Assembly (NCBI RefSeq): GCF_014287775.1
Contig: NZ_JACOOZ010000007.1
Coordinates: 1-64,000 of the forward strand
DNA length: 64,000 nt
Direction: 5' to 3'
From: Eubacterium_G segne
GTDB lineage: Bacteria; Bacillota; Clostridia; Lachnospirales; Lachnospiraceae
This document shows positions 26,712 through 35,344 of this stretch, in pieces. A model generated the notes under the pieces. That model made no database searches, was not told the origin of the DNA, and saw only the letters and a list, made by a program, of their open reading frames with translations. Position numbers and translations under genes: made by a program. Every line of letters starts with the position of its first letter. Positions within the stretch are counted from its first letter, which is position 1.

Positions 26712-27908
26712 TTACAACCTTCCAACAATCTCACTTATAATATCATATGCCACCTTTTCCTTAGACTCAATAGGAAGTTCCTTTGCGCCATCCTCTGTTA
26801 TGATTGTTACTACATTAGTGTCTGTTCCAAAACCGGCACCTGATACCTTTAAGTTGTTGGCACAAATCATATCCAGATTCTTCTTTTTAAGTTTTGCCTT
26901 GGAATTTTCAATCATATTTTCTGTTTCCATTGAAAATCCACACATAAACTGTTTTGTCTTTTTAGCAGACATTGTTCCTAAAATATCATCTGTGCGCTGC
27001 AACTCAATGACAGCATCCTTATCCTGCTTTTTGATTTTTTCTAAAGCCACTATTTTTGGCCGATAATCAGCTACGGCTGCACTCATAATTACAATATCCT
27101 GATTTTCAAATTCACCATTAACTGCATTAAACATTTCCTTTGCACTGTAGGCTTCAACTATTTTTACAAAATCAGGCTTTTTAATGTATGTTTTTCCTGT
27201 AACCAAGGTAACATCTGCACCACGAAGCATGGCAATTTTTGCCAGGGCATATCCCATCTTTCCTGTGGAATGATTACTTATAAATCTCACAGGGTCAATT
27301 TTTTCCATGGTAGGACCCGCAGTAATTAAAACCTTCTTTCCCTTTAAGTCCTTTTCAAAAGCAACTTCCTTAATAATATAACTTTCTAAAACCTCCGGGT
27401 CAGGCATTTTCCCTGCTCCCACATCTCCACATGCAAGATATCCGCTATCAGGCTCTATTACTTCGTAACCATAGTTTTTTAACTTTGATATGTTGTCCTG
27501 AACAATAGGATTTTCAAACATGTTGGTATTCATTGCAGGCGATATGATTTTATGGCATTTAGCTGCCATAATAGTAGTTGTAAGCATATCATCTGCTATC
27601 CCATTTGCTATTTTGCCTATAACATTGGCACTGGCAGGAGCCACCATAAATACATCTGCCGCCTTTGCCAATGAAACATGTTCCACGCTAAATTCAAAAT
27701 TTCTGTCAAAGGTATCCACAAGACACTTATTTCCCGTAAGGGTTTCAAAAGTTATGGGATTAATAAAATTTGTGGCATTTTTCGTCATGATAACGTGAAC
27801 CTTTGCCCCTTTTTTTACCAGCATACTGGCTAAATTAGCTATTTTATAAGCTGCAATACTGCCTGTAACTCCCAATACAACTGTTTTATTCTGCAATATT
27901 TTATCCAT
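26712..27908 (-). CDS. coaBC: Bifunctional phosphopantothenoylcysteine decarboxylase/synthetase
   Basis: Second and third steps from phosphopantothenate to phosphopantetheine: CTP-dependent ligation of cysteine (CoaB) and FMN-dependent decarboxylation (CoaC). The 398-residue protein has the flavoprotein domain first, with GVTGSIAAYK near residue 17 and the conserved PAMNTNMFENP near 110. The CoaB domain comes second, with GPTMEKIDPVRFISNHSTG near 200 and the KIKKQD lysines near 290. It is the last gene of the pan operon, starting about 15 bp after panD. The ATG at 27908 has TGGAG before it; the ATG at 27920 is an alternative that adds four residues. Confidence 0.93.
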   Translation of the reverse strand: MDKILQNKTVVLGVTGSIAAYKIANLASMLVKKGAKVHVIMTKNATNFINPITFETLTGNKCLVDTFDRNFEFSVEHVSLAKAADVFMVAPASANVIGKIANGIADDMLTTTIMAAKCHKIISPAMNTNMFENPIVQDNISKLKNYGYEVIEPDSGYLACGDVGAGKMPDPEVLESYIIKEVAFEKDLKGKKVLITAGPTMEKIDPVRFISNHSTGKMGYALAKIAMLRGADVTLVTGKTYIKKPDFVKIVEAYSAKEMFNAVNGEFENQDIVIMSAAVADYRPKIVALEKIKKQDKDAVIELQRTDDILGTMSAKKTKQFMCGFSMETENMIENSKAKLKKKNLDMICANNLKVSGAGFGTDTNVVTIITEDGAKELPIESKEKVAYDIISEIVGRL

Positions 27909-27923
27909 ACAAAACTCCATTAA

Positions 27924-28325
27924 CTATGCTTCCTTCATTATGTCAAACAACTTACCGTGCTTTTCATAATTTGTAAGCCTTGTCATCTTATTATCATCAT
28001 CAACAAAAACAACCTTAGGCTTATTTTCCTTTGCTTCTTCAGGTGTCATTTGTGCATAACACATAATAATGATTTTATCTCCAATATTCACCATGTGAGC
28101 TGCTGCCCCGTTAAGACAAATCATTCCTGAATTTCTCTCACCGGCAATAACATAAGTTTCAAATCTGTTGCCATTGTTTACATCGGCTATCTGTACCTTT
28201 TCGTATTCATATATTCCTGCAGCTTCCATCAATGCCTCATCTACGGTTATGCTACCTACATAATCAAGCTCTGACTGAACTACTGTTGCTCTATGAATCT
28301 TACTTTTTAACATATTTATCTGCAT
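27924..28325 (-). CDS. panD: Aspartate 1-decarboxylase proenzyme
   Basis: Makes beta-alanine from aspartate for pantothenate. The 133-residue pyruvoyl enzyme is made as a proenzyme that cleaves itself between Gly and Ser in YVGSITVDE (about residues 23-26). The N-terminal KSKIHRATVVQSELDY and the LNGAAAHMVNIGDKIIIMCY block are diagnostic. The length is slightly above the usual 127. The ATG follows GAAGGAGAATAT. It sits 14 bp after panC. Confidence 0.95.
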   Translation of the reverse strand: MQINMLKSKIHRATVVQSELDYVGSITVDEALMEAAGIYEYEKVQIADVNNGNRFETYVIAGERNSGMICLNGAAAHMVNIGDKIIIMCYAQMTPEEAKENKPKVVFVDDDNKMTRLTNYEKHGKLFDIMKEA

Positions 28326-28339
28326 ATATTCTCCTTCAT

Positions 28340-29182
28340 TTACCCTAATATATAATTGTCAATTAATCTTGTTTTTCCAATATATACTGCCATGGCAATA
28401 AGCATTGGTGCCTTTATTTCCTTCTGCTGCTGCATTGTTAAACCATTTACCGCCTTAACGTAATCAATTTTTGCCAAAGGTTCCTTTTCAATGTTTTCCT
28501 TCATTTTTGATACAACAACATCTGCGTCTGTCTCTCCATCAGCAATAAGCTTCTTACATAATTCCACTGTCTGGCTTAATATTAATGCTGCCTTTCTCTC
28601 TTCCAGTGAAAGATATGTGTTTCTTGAGCTTTTTGCAAGACCGTCTTCTTCCCTTACAATAGGGCATCCGATAACTTCAATGTCCATATTTAAATCCTGC
28701 ACCATATGTTTAATTATGGCTAACTGCTGAGCATCCTTTTCTCCAAAATAAGCACGATCAGGCTGTACAATATTAAATAATTTATTTACAACAGTACATA
28801 CACCTCTGAAATGTACCGGTCTGCTAAGTCCACATAATTCTTCTGTAAGCACTGACATATCTACATATGTGCTAAAGTCATCGTGATACATTTCTGATGG
28901 TTCCGGATGGAATATTAAATCTGCCCCAAGGCTTTCACAATATTTACTGTCTTTTTCCAAATCTCTCGGATAACTTTCTAAGTCCTCAGTGGGACCAAAC
29001 TGCATAGGGTTTACAAAAATACTTACTACAACTCTGTCATTGTTGTTTCTTGCAGCTGTAATAAGGCTTCCGTGTCCCTCGTGTAAATATCCCATAGTAG
29101 GCACAAATCCTACTGTTTCTCCATTTTTCTTCCACTGTTTTACATAATCTCTTACTTCTTTAACTGTTGTTACAACCTTCAT
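28340..29182 (-). CDS. panC: Pantothenate synthetase
   Basis: ATP-dependent condensation of pantoate with beta-alanine, 280 residues, cytoplasmic. The ATP-binding HIGH-like motif is FVPTMGYLHEGHGSLI (about 23-38). FVNPMQFGPTEDLESYPRD, YFGEKDAQQLAII and the KMSKS-like KSSRN follow in the expected order. The start has AAGGAGATAAAAAA before it. It sits between panB (12 bp upstream) and panD. Confidence 0.95.
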   Translation of the reverse strand: MKVVTTVKEVRDYVKQWKKNGETVGFVPTMGYLHEGHGSLITAARNNNDRVVVSIFVNPMQFGPTEDLESYPRDLEKDSKYCESLGADLIFHPEPSEMYHDDFSTYVDMSVLTEELCGLSRPVHFRGVCTVVNKLFNIVQPDRAYFGEKDAQQLAIIKHMVQDLNMDIEVIGCPIVREEDGLAKSSRNTYLSLEERKAALILSQTVELCKKLIADGETDADVVVSKMKENIEKEPLAKIDYVKAVNGLTMQQQKEIKAPMLIAMAVYIGKTRLIDNYILG

Positions 29183-29194
29183 TTTTTTATCTCC

Positions 29195-30022
29195 TTAATA
29201 TAATTTATCAATTATCTCATCATCAATTTTGTATGTGTTTTCTTCCTTCGGAAAGCTTCCATCACCAACTGCATTGATGTAATCTGTAAATGCCTGTTTC
29301 ATTACTTCACCTACATTGGCAAACTGTCTTACAAATTTTGGAACATAGTCTGTAAACATTCCCAACATATCCTGATATACCAATACCTGTCCGTCACATC
29401 CGTTTCCGGCACCAATTCCAATAGTTGGAATATCAAGCATTTCCGTAATTTTTGTTGCCAACTTGGCTGGAACTGCTTCAAGAACAACCATGGTAGCTCC
29501 TGCTGCCTGTACCGCCTTTGCATCTTCAATTAATTTTCTTGCAGCAGCTTCCGTTTTTCCCTGTACCTTAAAACCGCCAAATGCATTAATTGACTGAGGT
29601 GTAAGTCCAATGTGGGCGCAAACAGGAATTGAAGCCTTAACTATTGCTTCTATCTGTGGTACAACCTCCACGCCACCTTCTAATTTAACCATGTTAGCGT
29701 GTCCTTCCTTCATAAGTCTGCCTGCATTTACCACTGCATCATAAACTGATGTCTGATAGGACATAAATGGCATATCACAAACTAATAAAGTATTCTTAAG
29801 ACCTCTTGATACTGCTGCGCTGTGGTGAATCATATCCTCCATTGTAACCTGTATGGTATCTTCATAGCCAAGCATTGTATTTCCCAATGAGTCTCCCACT
29901 AAAATAGTGTTTACCCCTACTTCTTCCATTAACTTGGCTGTTGAATAATCATAACATGTAAGCATTGTTATTTTGTTTCCATCTTTTTTCTGCTGTAAAA
30001 GTGTATTTACTGTATTCTTCAT
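29195..30022 (-). CDS. panB: 3-methyl-2-oxobutanoate hydroxymethyltransferase
   Basis: First committed pantothenate step: transfers a hydroxymethyl group from methylene-THF to ketoisovalerate. The 275-residue protein has the metal-binding Asp in VGDSLGNTMLGY (about 42-53), GHANMVKLEGG (about 107) and the catalytic Glu region in VVLEAVPAKLA (about 175). GIGAGNGCDGQVLVYQDMLG is near residue 200. The ATG overlaps the stop of the upstream DUF2520 gene by 4 bp, so the two are translationally coupled. Confidence 0.95.
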   Translation of the reverse strand: MKNTVNTLLQQKKDGNKITMLTCYDYSTAKLMEEVGVNTILVGDSLGNTMLGYEDTIQVTMEDMIHHSAAVSRGLKNTLLVCDMPFMSYQTSVYDAVVNAGRLMKEGHANMVKLEGGVEVVPQIEAIVKASIPVCAHIGLTPQSINAFGGFKVQGKTEAAARKLIEDAKAVQAAGATMVVLEAVPAKLATKITEMLDIPTIGIGAGNGCDGQVLVYQDMLGMFTDYVPKFVRQFANVGEVMKQAFTDYINAVGDGSFPKEENTYKIDDEIIDKLY

Positions 30023-30858
30023 TTCAAAATCTCCTCTATTTTACTATAATCTCTATCCTTATTTTTTCTTTTGGCAACCTCTAACACCTGACGGGACACT
30101 GCAATATATGTTTCCCTGTCATTTCCACTAATTGTCGCTAAATGCTTTTTAATGGTATCCGCATCTCCACGCTCTATAGGGCCTGTAAGTGCTTCTACCA
30201 CACCATTATTTAATATGTGTTTTATATTGCCCCACACTATAGGTGCTAAGGCATCTCCTGCCTCGTCTCTTTCAAATCCGCATTCCATCAGCAGTTTTTC
30301 ACTTAAATCAATAAGACCTACCACAAGGTTGCTTGCTATTGCTGCTGCCGCATGATACTTAACCTTATCCTTTGCAGAAATAATGCATATCTTATTTCCC
30401 ATTTTTTCAAATATCTGTCTTATTTCACCTATTTTTCCCGGTGAACCTTCTATTGTAAAATAACTGTTGGAAAGCTCCTTGTATGAATTGTATCTGTCAC
30501 TTACTGCAAAGAGCGGATGGATAGAATAACCGAAACCTCCCAGTTCCGATATATCCGAAAAGACTTTTGATGATAAAGCGCCACTACAATGGCACACAAC
30601 TTTTCCACTAATACCTGTTTTCTTTACCTGATTCCAGACCTTCTCAATTGCTCCGTCAGGAACCGTCAAAAACAAGACATCACTATCTCTTACTAAATCC
30701 TCAATATTTTTATAAACTGATGACTTTGTAAATTTTGACGCTTCTAAGGCGTCTTCCTTAAACTCACTATAATAGCCGACTACTTCCATTTCATTGTCAG
30801 CTAAGTATTTTCCCAGGGAAAATCCGACTTTCCCTGCTCCTATAAATCCAAATTTCAT
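30019..30858 (-). CDS. Rossmann/DUF2520 protein, candidate ketopantoate reductase
   Basis: The 279-residue protein has an N-terminal NAD(P)-binding Rossmann motif, GFIGAGKVGFSLG (about 3-15), then the DUF2520 helical domain with KYHAAAAIASNLVVGLIDL (about 166). It is the first gene of the pan operon, which otherwise lacks panE. Proteins of this two-domain type have been described as an alternative ketopantoate reductase (PanG) in other bacteria, so this is the likely missing step. I chose the ATG at 30858 because AAGGAGG is then 7 bp away; the ATG at 30864 would leave almost no spacing. Confidence 0.8.
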   Translation of the reverse strand: MKFGFIGAGKVGFSLGKYLADNEMEVVGYYSEFKEDALEASKFTKSSVYKNIEDLVRDSDVLFLTVPDGAIEKVWNQVKKTGISGKVVCHCSGALSSKVFSDISELGGFGYSIHPLFAVSDRYNSYKELSNSYFTIEGSPGKIGEIRQIFEKMGNKICIISAKDKVKYHAAAAIASNLVVGLIDLSEKLLMECGFERDEAGDALAPIVWGNIKHILNNGVVEALTGPIERGDADTIKKHLATISGNDRETYIAVSRQVLEVAKRKNKDRDYSKIEEILK

Positions 30859-30892
30859 GGGCATCCCTCCTTAACATAATTAATTTCGGGAC

Positions 30893-30977
30893 AATGAGTC
30901 TCATTCTAAAAGATATGAGCTGCGCTCACTAGTTTATAGTGAAAAAATAATTATATCGGTATAGTTTCTTTTCTGAA
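30893..30977 (-). promoter_or_regulatory. pan operon promoter and palindrome
   Basis: TTCAGA (30972-30977), a 16-bp spacer and TATAAT (30950-30955) are followed in the leader by the palindrome AATGAGACTCATT (30893-30905) and a small GAGCGCAGCTC inverted repeat. A regulator of the pan operon may bind here. The -35 is weak. Confidence 0.4.
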
Positions 30978-31022
30978 TACTATCCGGAGATAAATTTATC
31001 ACAATAAGGTATTTTATGCAAC

Positions 31023-31066
31023 AAAAAAAGGAAGTAATTGGCCAATTATTTTCACTAATTACTTCC
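31023..31066 (-). terminator. Terminator of the rhodanese-TtcA gene
   Basis: GGAAGTAATT pairs with AATTACTTCC, followed by seven T residues. It begins directly after the stop codon of the gene. Confidence 0.85.
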
Positions 31067-31072
31067 CATATT

Positions 31073-32185
31073 TTAATAGTTGTCTAAGAAGTTGTGCTTA
31101 ACTCCTTTGCTTTTGTATGCGATTACCGTATCAAGATTTACATTTTCAACGCTCTTAAAAATATTCCCCTCCACATATGGATTGGTTTCTTTCATGGTCT
31201 TAATAAGCTGCTTTATTTCTAAACGTTTTGATGTATTTTCTCCGTTATTACACGTGGTGCAGGTATCTGTAAACTTGCATGCACACTGAATAAAATGAAG
31301 GTCATTGTAATCACGCCATGCTTTTATGTCATCCTCCCTCACTAAATACAAAGGTCTTATAAGCTCCATTCCTTCAAAATTGGTACTATGAAGTTTCGGC
31401 ATCATAGTCTGCACCTGTGAACCGTAAAGCATACCCATAAGTATTGTTTCAATTACATCATCGTAATGGTGTCCCAATGCAATTTTGTTACAGCCTAATT
31501 CCTTTGCCTTATTGTAAAGATGACCTCTACGCATTCTTGCACATATATAGCAAGGTGATTTTTCTATGTTAAACACTGACTCAAATATATCTGATTCAAA
31601 TATTGTAACAGGAATATTTAATTTTTTTGCATTACCTTCAATTATCTTCCTGTTGGCAGGACTATATCCCGGATCCATAACCAGGTATTCCACGTCAAAA
31701 TCAAATTTACTGTATCTTTTTAATTCCTGAAAAAGCTTTGCCATAAGCATTGAATCTTTTCCTCCGGAAATACACACTGCAATCTTATCTCCCGGCAGTA
31801 CCAGCTGATATTGATTTATTGCCTTTGTAAATTTGCTCCAAATCTTTTTTCTAAACTTCTTCTGAATACTTTTTTCTATGTCTCCTGCCACAGTGTCTTT
31901 ATTCAGCCTTTCAAGAAGCCACGCCTGATATCCGCCTTCTAAATTGTATGCATTGTAGCCCTTCTGACAAAGATTTTCTGCCACTTCTTCGCTGATTTGT
32001 CCCATTTTGCAGCAGATAATAATTTTTTTATCCCTGTACTTTTTCGCCTCTTCTTCCACATCTTCCGGCTTTACATTAAGTGCTCCCGGTATGTATCCAT
32101 GCATATAGGCAATGTTATCTCTTATGTCAAATATAATGTACTTGCTTATCTCTAATCCCTCTAACTGCTGAATGTTTATGTTCAT
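31073..32185 (-). CDS. Rhodanese domain fused to TtcA-like tRNA thiolation enzyme
   Basis: The 370-residue fusion has a rhodanese domain at about 1-95, with the persulfide cysteine in IIICCKMGQIS. A PP-loop ATPase of the TtcA/TtuA family follows from about residue 120 (CISGGKDSMLMAKLF). It contains the CYICARMRRG cysteine pair near 215 and GHHYDDVIETILMGMLYG. Further cysteines in CACKF and CTTC may complete an iron-sulfur site. The expected reaction is 2-thiolation of a tRNA base, with the rhodanese domain supplying sulfur on the same chain. The ATG at 32185 has AAGGTGG before it; the in-frame GTG at 32194 overlaps that Shine-Dalgarno. Confidence 0.82.
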   Translation of the reverse strand: MNINIQQLEGLEISKYIIFDIRDNIAYMHGYIPGALNVKPEDVEEEAKKYRDKKIIICCKMGQISEEVAENLCQKGYNAYNLEGGYQAWLLERLNKDTVAGDIEKSIQKKFRKKIWSKFTKAINQYQLVLPGDKIAVCISGGKDSMLMAKLFQELKRYSKFDFDVEYLVMDPGYSPANRKIIEGNAKKLNIPVTIFESDIFESVFNIEKSPCYICARMRRGHLYNKAKELGCNKIALGHHYDDVIETILMGMLYGSQVQTMMPKLHSTNFEGMELIRPLYLVREDDIKAWRDYNDLHFIQCACKFTDTCTTCNNGENTSKRLEIKQLIKTMKETNPYVEGNIFKSVENVNLDTVIAYKSKGVKHNFLDNY

Positions 32186-32288
32186 CTTGTCCACCTTAAT
32201 TGATTTAGTATCTGACTTTCCTCCTTCAAATCTGTTATATATATTATCATATTTTAAAAATATTATACAATACTTTCTATTATGAAAT

Positions 32289-32768
32289 TTATCTCCTGAT
32301 TTTAACCTTCTTCACTTTTGACCACTTCTTTGAATAAATCTTTATCTTTCCTTTAAGTACATAAGACTTTGCCCTAACGTAAAGTTTCTTTTTGTTCTTA
32401 AGTTTTTTGCCCTTAATTGTAAAGGATACTTTCTTTACATATTTCTTTACAAGAACTTTTTTAAACTTCTTAGATTTAGAAATCTGTACATAATATCCCT
32501 TGGCTTTTTTCACTTTCTTAAGACTTATTTTGATTTTTGATGAAGATTTCTTCTTTATGGCTTTTTTTACTTTCGCTATACCAGGTCTTACCACTTTGGT
32601 AAATTGTGATTTTTCTTCATTAATTTTTATTTTAATGCTACCTGTATTAGCCTTCCCACCATTTCCGTCATCAAATGTTGCACCGGCATAATTTGCATTA
32701 CCATTAAAACTGTAGATTAATTCATTTTGTTATCCGCCACCCCAAACTTCGTAATGCAATTGAAAACT
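32289..32768 (-). pseudogene. Remnant of a secreted Fn3-like surface protein
   Basis: A 101-codon open frame from a GTG at 32594 encodes only a Lys-rich Fn3-like domain ending YSKKWSKVKKVKIRR. The reading frame is coherent further upstream: HYEVWGGG, then an in-frame TAA at 32730-32732, then QNELIYSFNGNANYAGAT and on into the domain. The residues on both sides look like one secreted protein, so the stop is a disabling change. The signal peptide and catalytic part are missing. It lies after the amidase terminator and has no promoter or Shine-Dalgarno of its own. Confidence 0.65.
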
Positions 32769-32795
32769 TTATACCACCTATAACGGAAGAATAAA

Positions 32796-32836
32796 GTAGA
32801 ACCCATATCAGTCATAAGCTGACATGGGTTCCTTTT
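32796..32836 (-). terminator. Terminator of the secreted amidase gene
   Basis: GGAACCCATGTCAG pairs with CTGATATGGGTTC, with one wobble, and ends in a TTTATTCTT tract, about 30 bp after the stop. Confidence 0.75.
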
Positions 32837-32865
32837 GTATTTTTAAATTCTAATTTTTAAGTTTT

Positions 32866-35139
32866 CTATTTCTTTATTTTTATTGTTTTAACAGCTGACC
32901 ATGCCCCGTATTTTTTAGAAGTGCCGTTTTTAACATATGCTCTCACCTTAACATAATACTTCTTATTCTTTTTCAGATTCTTAATGTTAAAAGTTGTTTT
33001 AGCAGTGTAAATGGTCTTAGTAGTTTTTTTGCTAAACTTTGTTCCTGTAGAGTATTTTACCTCATATCCTTTTGCTCCTGAAAGCTTTTTAAGACTGAGT
33101 TTAACACTCTTGTTGTTTTTAGCTCTTGTAATCTTTGTGATTTTTCCCTTACCTGGTGCCTTAACCACCTTCACTGTTTTAACATTTTCATCTAAAACAT
33201 CCATTACCTTATCATATGCTTTTGCCAAATCATATGCCGCGCTGTAAGTTGCATACACATCACTTTCATCTACATCTGCTGCCTTAGCATACTTATTAAT
33301 CATTACCTGAATTTTACCCTGTGGATAAACAGTGTAATTATCATAATTTATTGTATCAACCTTTTCCATAAGGTTATCTAAATATTTATCCAGGTCTTTA
33401 TCCTCTAATGCCGGTGTAGTATAAGGTGCTGTTCTTATGTTATCATATCCTGATGTTTCCTGATAACCGTAAGCTATCTCTATTAACTCTTTTTCGTTGC
33501 CATAGCTTGTAAAGAGATTAAAGCCCATGGGCATCTCTTTGTCATATCCCAAAGTTTCATCTGTATCACATAATCCCATTGGAATAGCCATTTCCGGTAA
33601 TCCTGCTGTTGGTCCGAAATGACTTGTATAATTTGCAGAGTTTGCATAACTTGCATTCTGTGAATCAGCCTCTTTATTAGCAGGCTGTGTATAAGGCACA
33701 AACATAACTGCATCAATGCCATTGTCTTTAAGTATTTTATTTACTTCATTTCTAAACTTAAGCCTGTTTGTAACTGCATTTGTGTAACTTTCTAATGACC
33801 TTGGATTAGTCATTTCTGCTAGTGAAGTTGCAGGATTTCTTACATATACATTAGTATAATCCACACCATAAGTGTAATTTGTTACTAAATCATACACTGA
33901 TTTAATTGGTGCATTTTCTCCTAATGAAGCAAAGTAATTATTTAAATCCCATTCAAATACGTTTCCTACTCCTGTATTAGAACGAAGAGACGTTATTAAT
34001 GAATCAGGAAGAATTTCTGACATATCGACTAATTCTGCTCCGCCCTTCTTCAAATTACTTTTAGCTCTTTCTACTATCTTTTTCATGCATGTTGCTGTTT
34101 CTTTTGGATTTTCCACTGCCTCACCTTTGTTGTTATAATAATATCCAAATGAATTCTGAAGGTATCCTATTTTCTTTCCTTTAAGTCCATCTGCCTTTAG
34201 ATATGATGTATAACCATCTGCCGGTATCATGCTGTCTGAATCTTTAGTCCATGAATCATTGCTATCGGTTCCTGCCATTACGCTTAACATAAGTGCCAAA
34301 TCCTGTGCACTTCTGCATAGCGGTCCTGCAATATCATTATCAAGACTTAATGGAACTATTCCATCTCTTGATGTAAGTCCTAAAGACACTCTTAAACCAA
34401 AAAGGTTATTCATGGTAGACGGTGCTCTTACTGATGAACCGGTGTCTGTTCCAAGACCTGCTGCAGCAAAGTTTGAAGTTATTGCCACACCGGTACCACC
34501 TGATGAACCGGCCGGAGTTCTTGTTGTATCATATGGATTATGTACCGCACCGCCTATTGTACTTCTTGAGTTTCTTCCACTTGATGCAAATTCTGACATA
34601 TTTGCCTTTGCCAAAATAATTGCCCCTGCGTCCTTTAACTTTTTAACTACAAATGCATCATCCGGTGCAATGGAGTTCATTAAAGCCTTACACCCTGCGG
34701 TTGTAGGTAATCCTCCAACATCATAATTATCTTTTACTATAATTGGGATTCCATGTAATTTACCCTTTATGTTTCCTTTTGCTCTTTCCTTATCTAACTC
34801 TTCTGCCTGAGCTACCGCATCAGGATTTATGGATATTATTGAATTAAGTTCTAATTGCTTATCATATGCATTAATTCGGTCAATATACATTTCCACTAAT
34901 TCCTTAGATGTAACCTGTCCCTTTTCCATTGCCTGTGTCAGTTCACTTATGGTCGCATCCATTAAATCAATGGTTGTAAACATATTTTCCAACTTTGCCA
35001 CTTCACTTGGTGTTTCAACCTTTTCAGTTCCGTATACATGATTAGAATTAATATCTAACGCCGGAATTGATGTAGTTGCCAATGCCAATGAAAGTGCTAA
35101 CGCCCCAAACATTCTCGTAAATCTTCTGTGTTTTCTCAT
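32866..35139 (-). CDS. Secreted amidase-signature enzyme with Fn3-like tail
   Basis: The 757-residue exported protein has a signal peptide at about 1-27 (FGALALSLALATTSIPA). The amidase-signature domain is at about 60-600, with the Ser-Ser-Lys triad: Lys136 in IIVKDNYD, a Ser of GSSGGTG (212/213) and the nucleophile Ser236 in TDTGSSVRAP. A Lys-rich Fn3-like module ends the chain (WSAVKTIKIKK). Amidase-signature enzymes hydrolyse carboxamides, and GatA is the cytoplasmic cousin. An exported one may act on peptides, cell-wall amides or dietary amides, but the substrate is unknown. The ATG follows AGGAGGAAGAATC. It is monocistronic. Confidence 0.85.
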   Translation of the reverse strand: MRKHRRFTRMFGALALSLALATTSIPALDINSNHVYGTEKVETPSEVAKLENMFTTIDLMDATISELTQAMEKGQVTSKELVEMYIDRINAYDKQLELNSIISINPDAVAQAEELDKERAKGNIKGKLHGIPIIVKDNYDVGGLPTTAGCKALMNSIAPDDAFVVKKLKDAGAIILAKANMSEFASSGRNSRSTIGGAVHNPYDTTRTPAGSSGGTGVAITSNFAAAGLGTDTGSSVRAPSTMNNLFGLRVSLGLTSRDGIVPLSLDNDIAGPLCRSAQDLALMLSVMAGTDSNDSWTKDSDSMIPADGYTSYLKADGLKGKKIGYLQNSFGYYYNNKGEAVENPKETATCMKKIVERAKSNLKKGGAELVDMSEILPDSLITSLRSNTGVGNVFEWDLNNYFASLGENAPIKSVYDLVTNYTYGVDYTNVYVRNPATSLAEMTNPRSLESYTNAVTNRLKFRNEVNKILKDNGIDAVMFVPYTQPANKEADSQNASYANSANYTSHFGPTAGLPEMAIPMGLCDTDETLGYDKEMPMGFNLFTSYGNEKELIEIAYGYQETSGYDNIRTAPYTTPALEDKDLDKYLDNLMEKVDTINYDNYTVYPQGKIQVMINKYAKAADVDESDVYATYSAAYDLAKAYDKVMDVLDENVKTVKVVKAPGKGKITKITRAKNNKSVKLSLKKLSGAKGYEVKYSTGTKFSKKTTKTIYTAKTTFNIKNLKKNKKYYVKVRAYVKNGTSKKYGAWSAVKTIKIKK

Positions 35140-35171
35140 GATTCTTCCTCCTGGCTTATATTTTGATGCAG

Positions 35172-35207
35172 AAAAAAAGGGAGCTATAAAAAACTTATAA
35201 CTCCCTT
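35172..35207 (-). terminator. Terminator of the trigger-factor-like lipoprotein gene
   Basis: AAGGGAGTTATAA and TTATAGCTCCC form the stem, followed by seven T residues. Confidence 0.85.
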
Positions 35208-35344
35208 GCTACATCATAGCCACAATTATATCATCATTTTTTTGTTTGTCATCACTAAACCGCATTATTGTTAAAAAATTAACCAAACTGTTTATTAAAT
35301 AACAAATTTACATATGATTAAAAGTATCTATCCTGATTTTTTAA

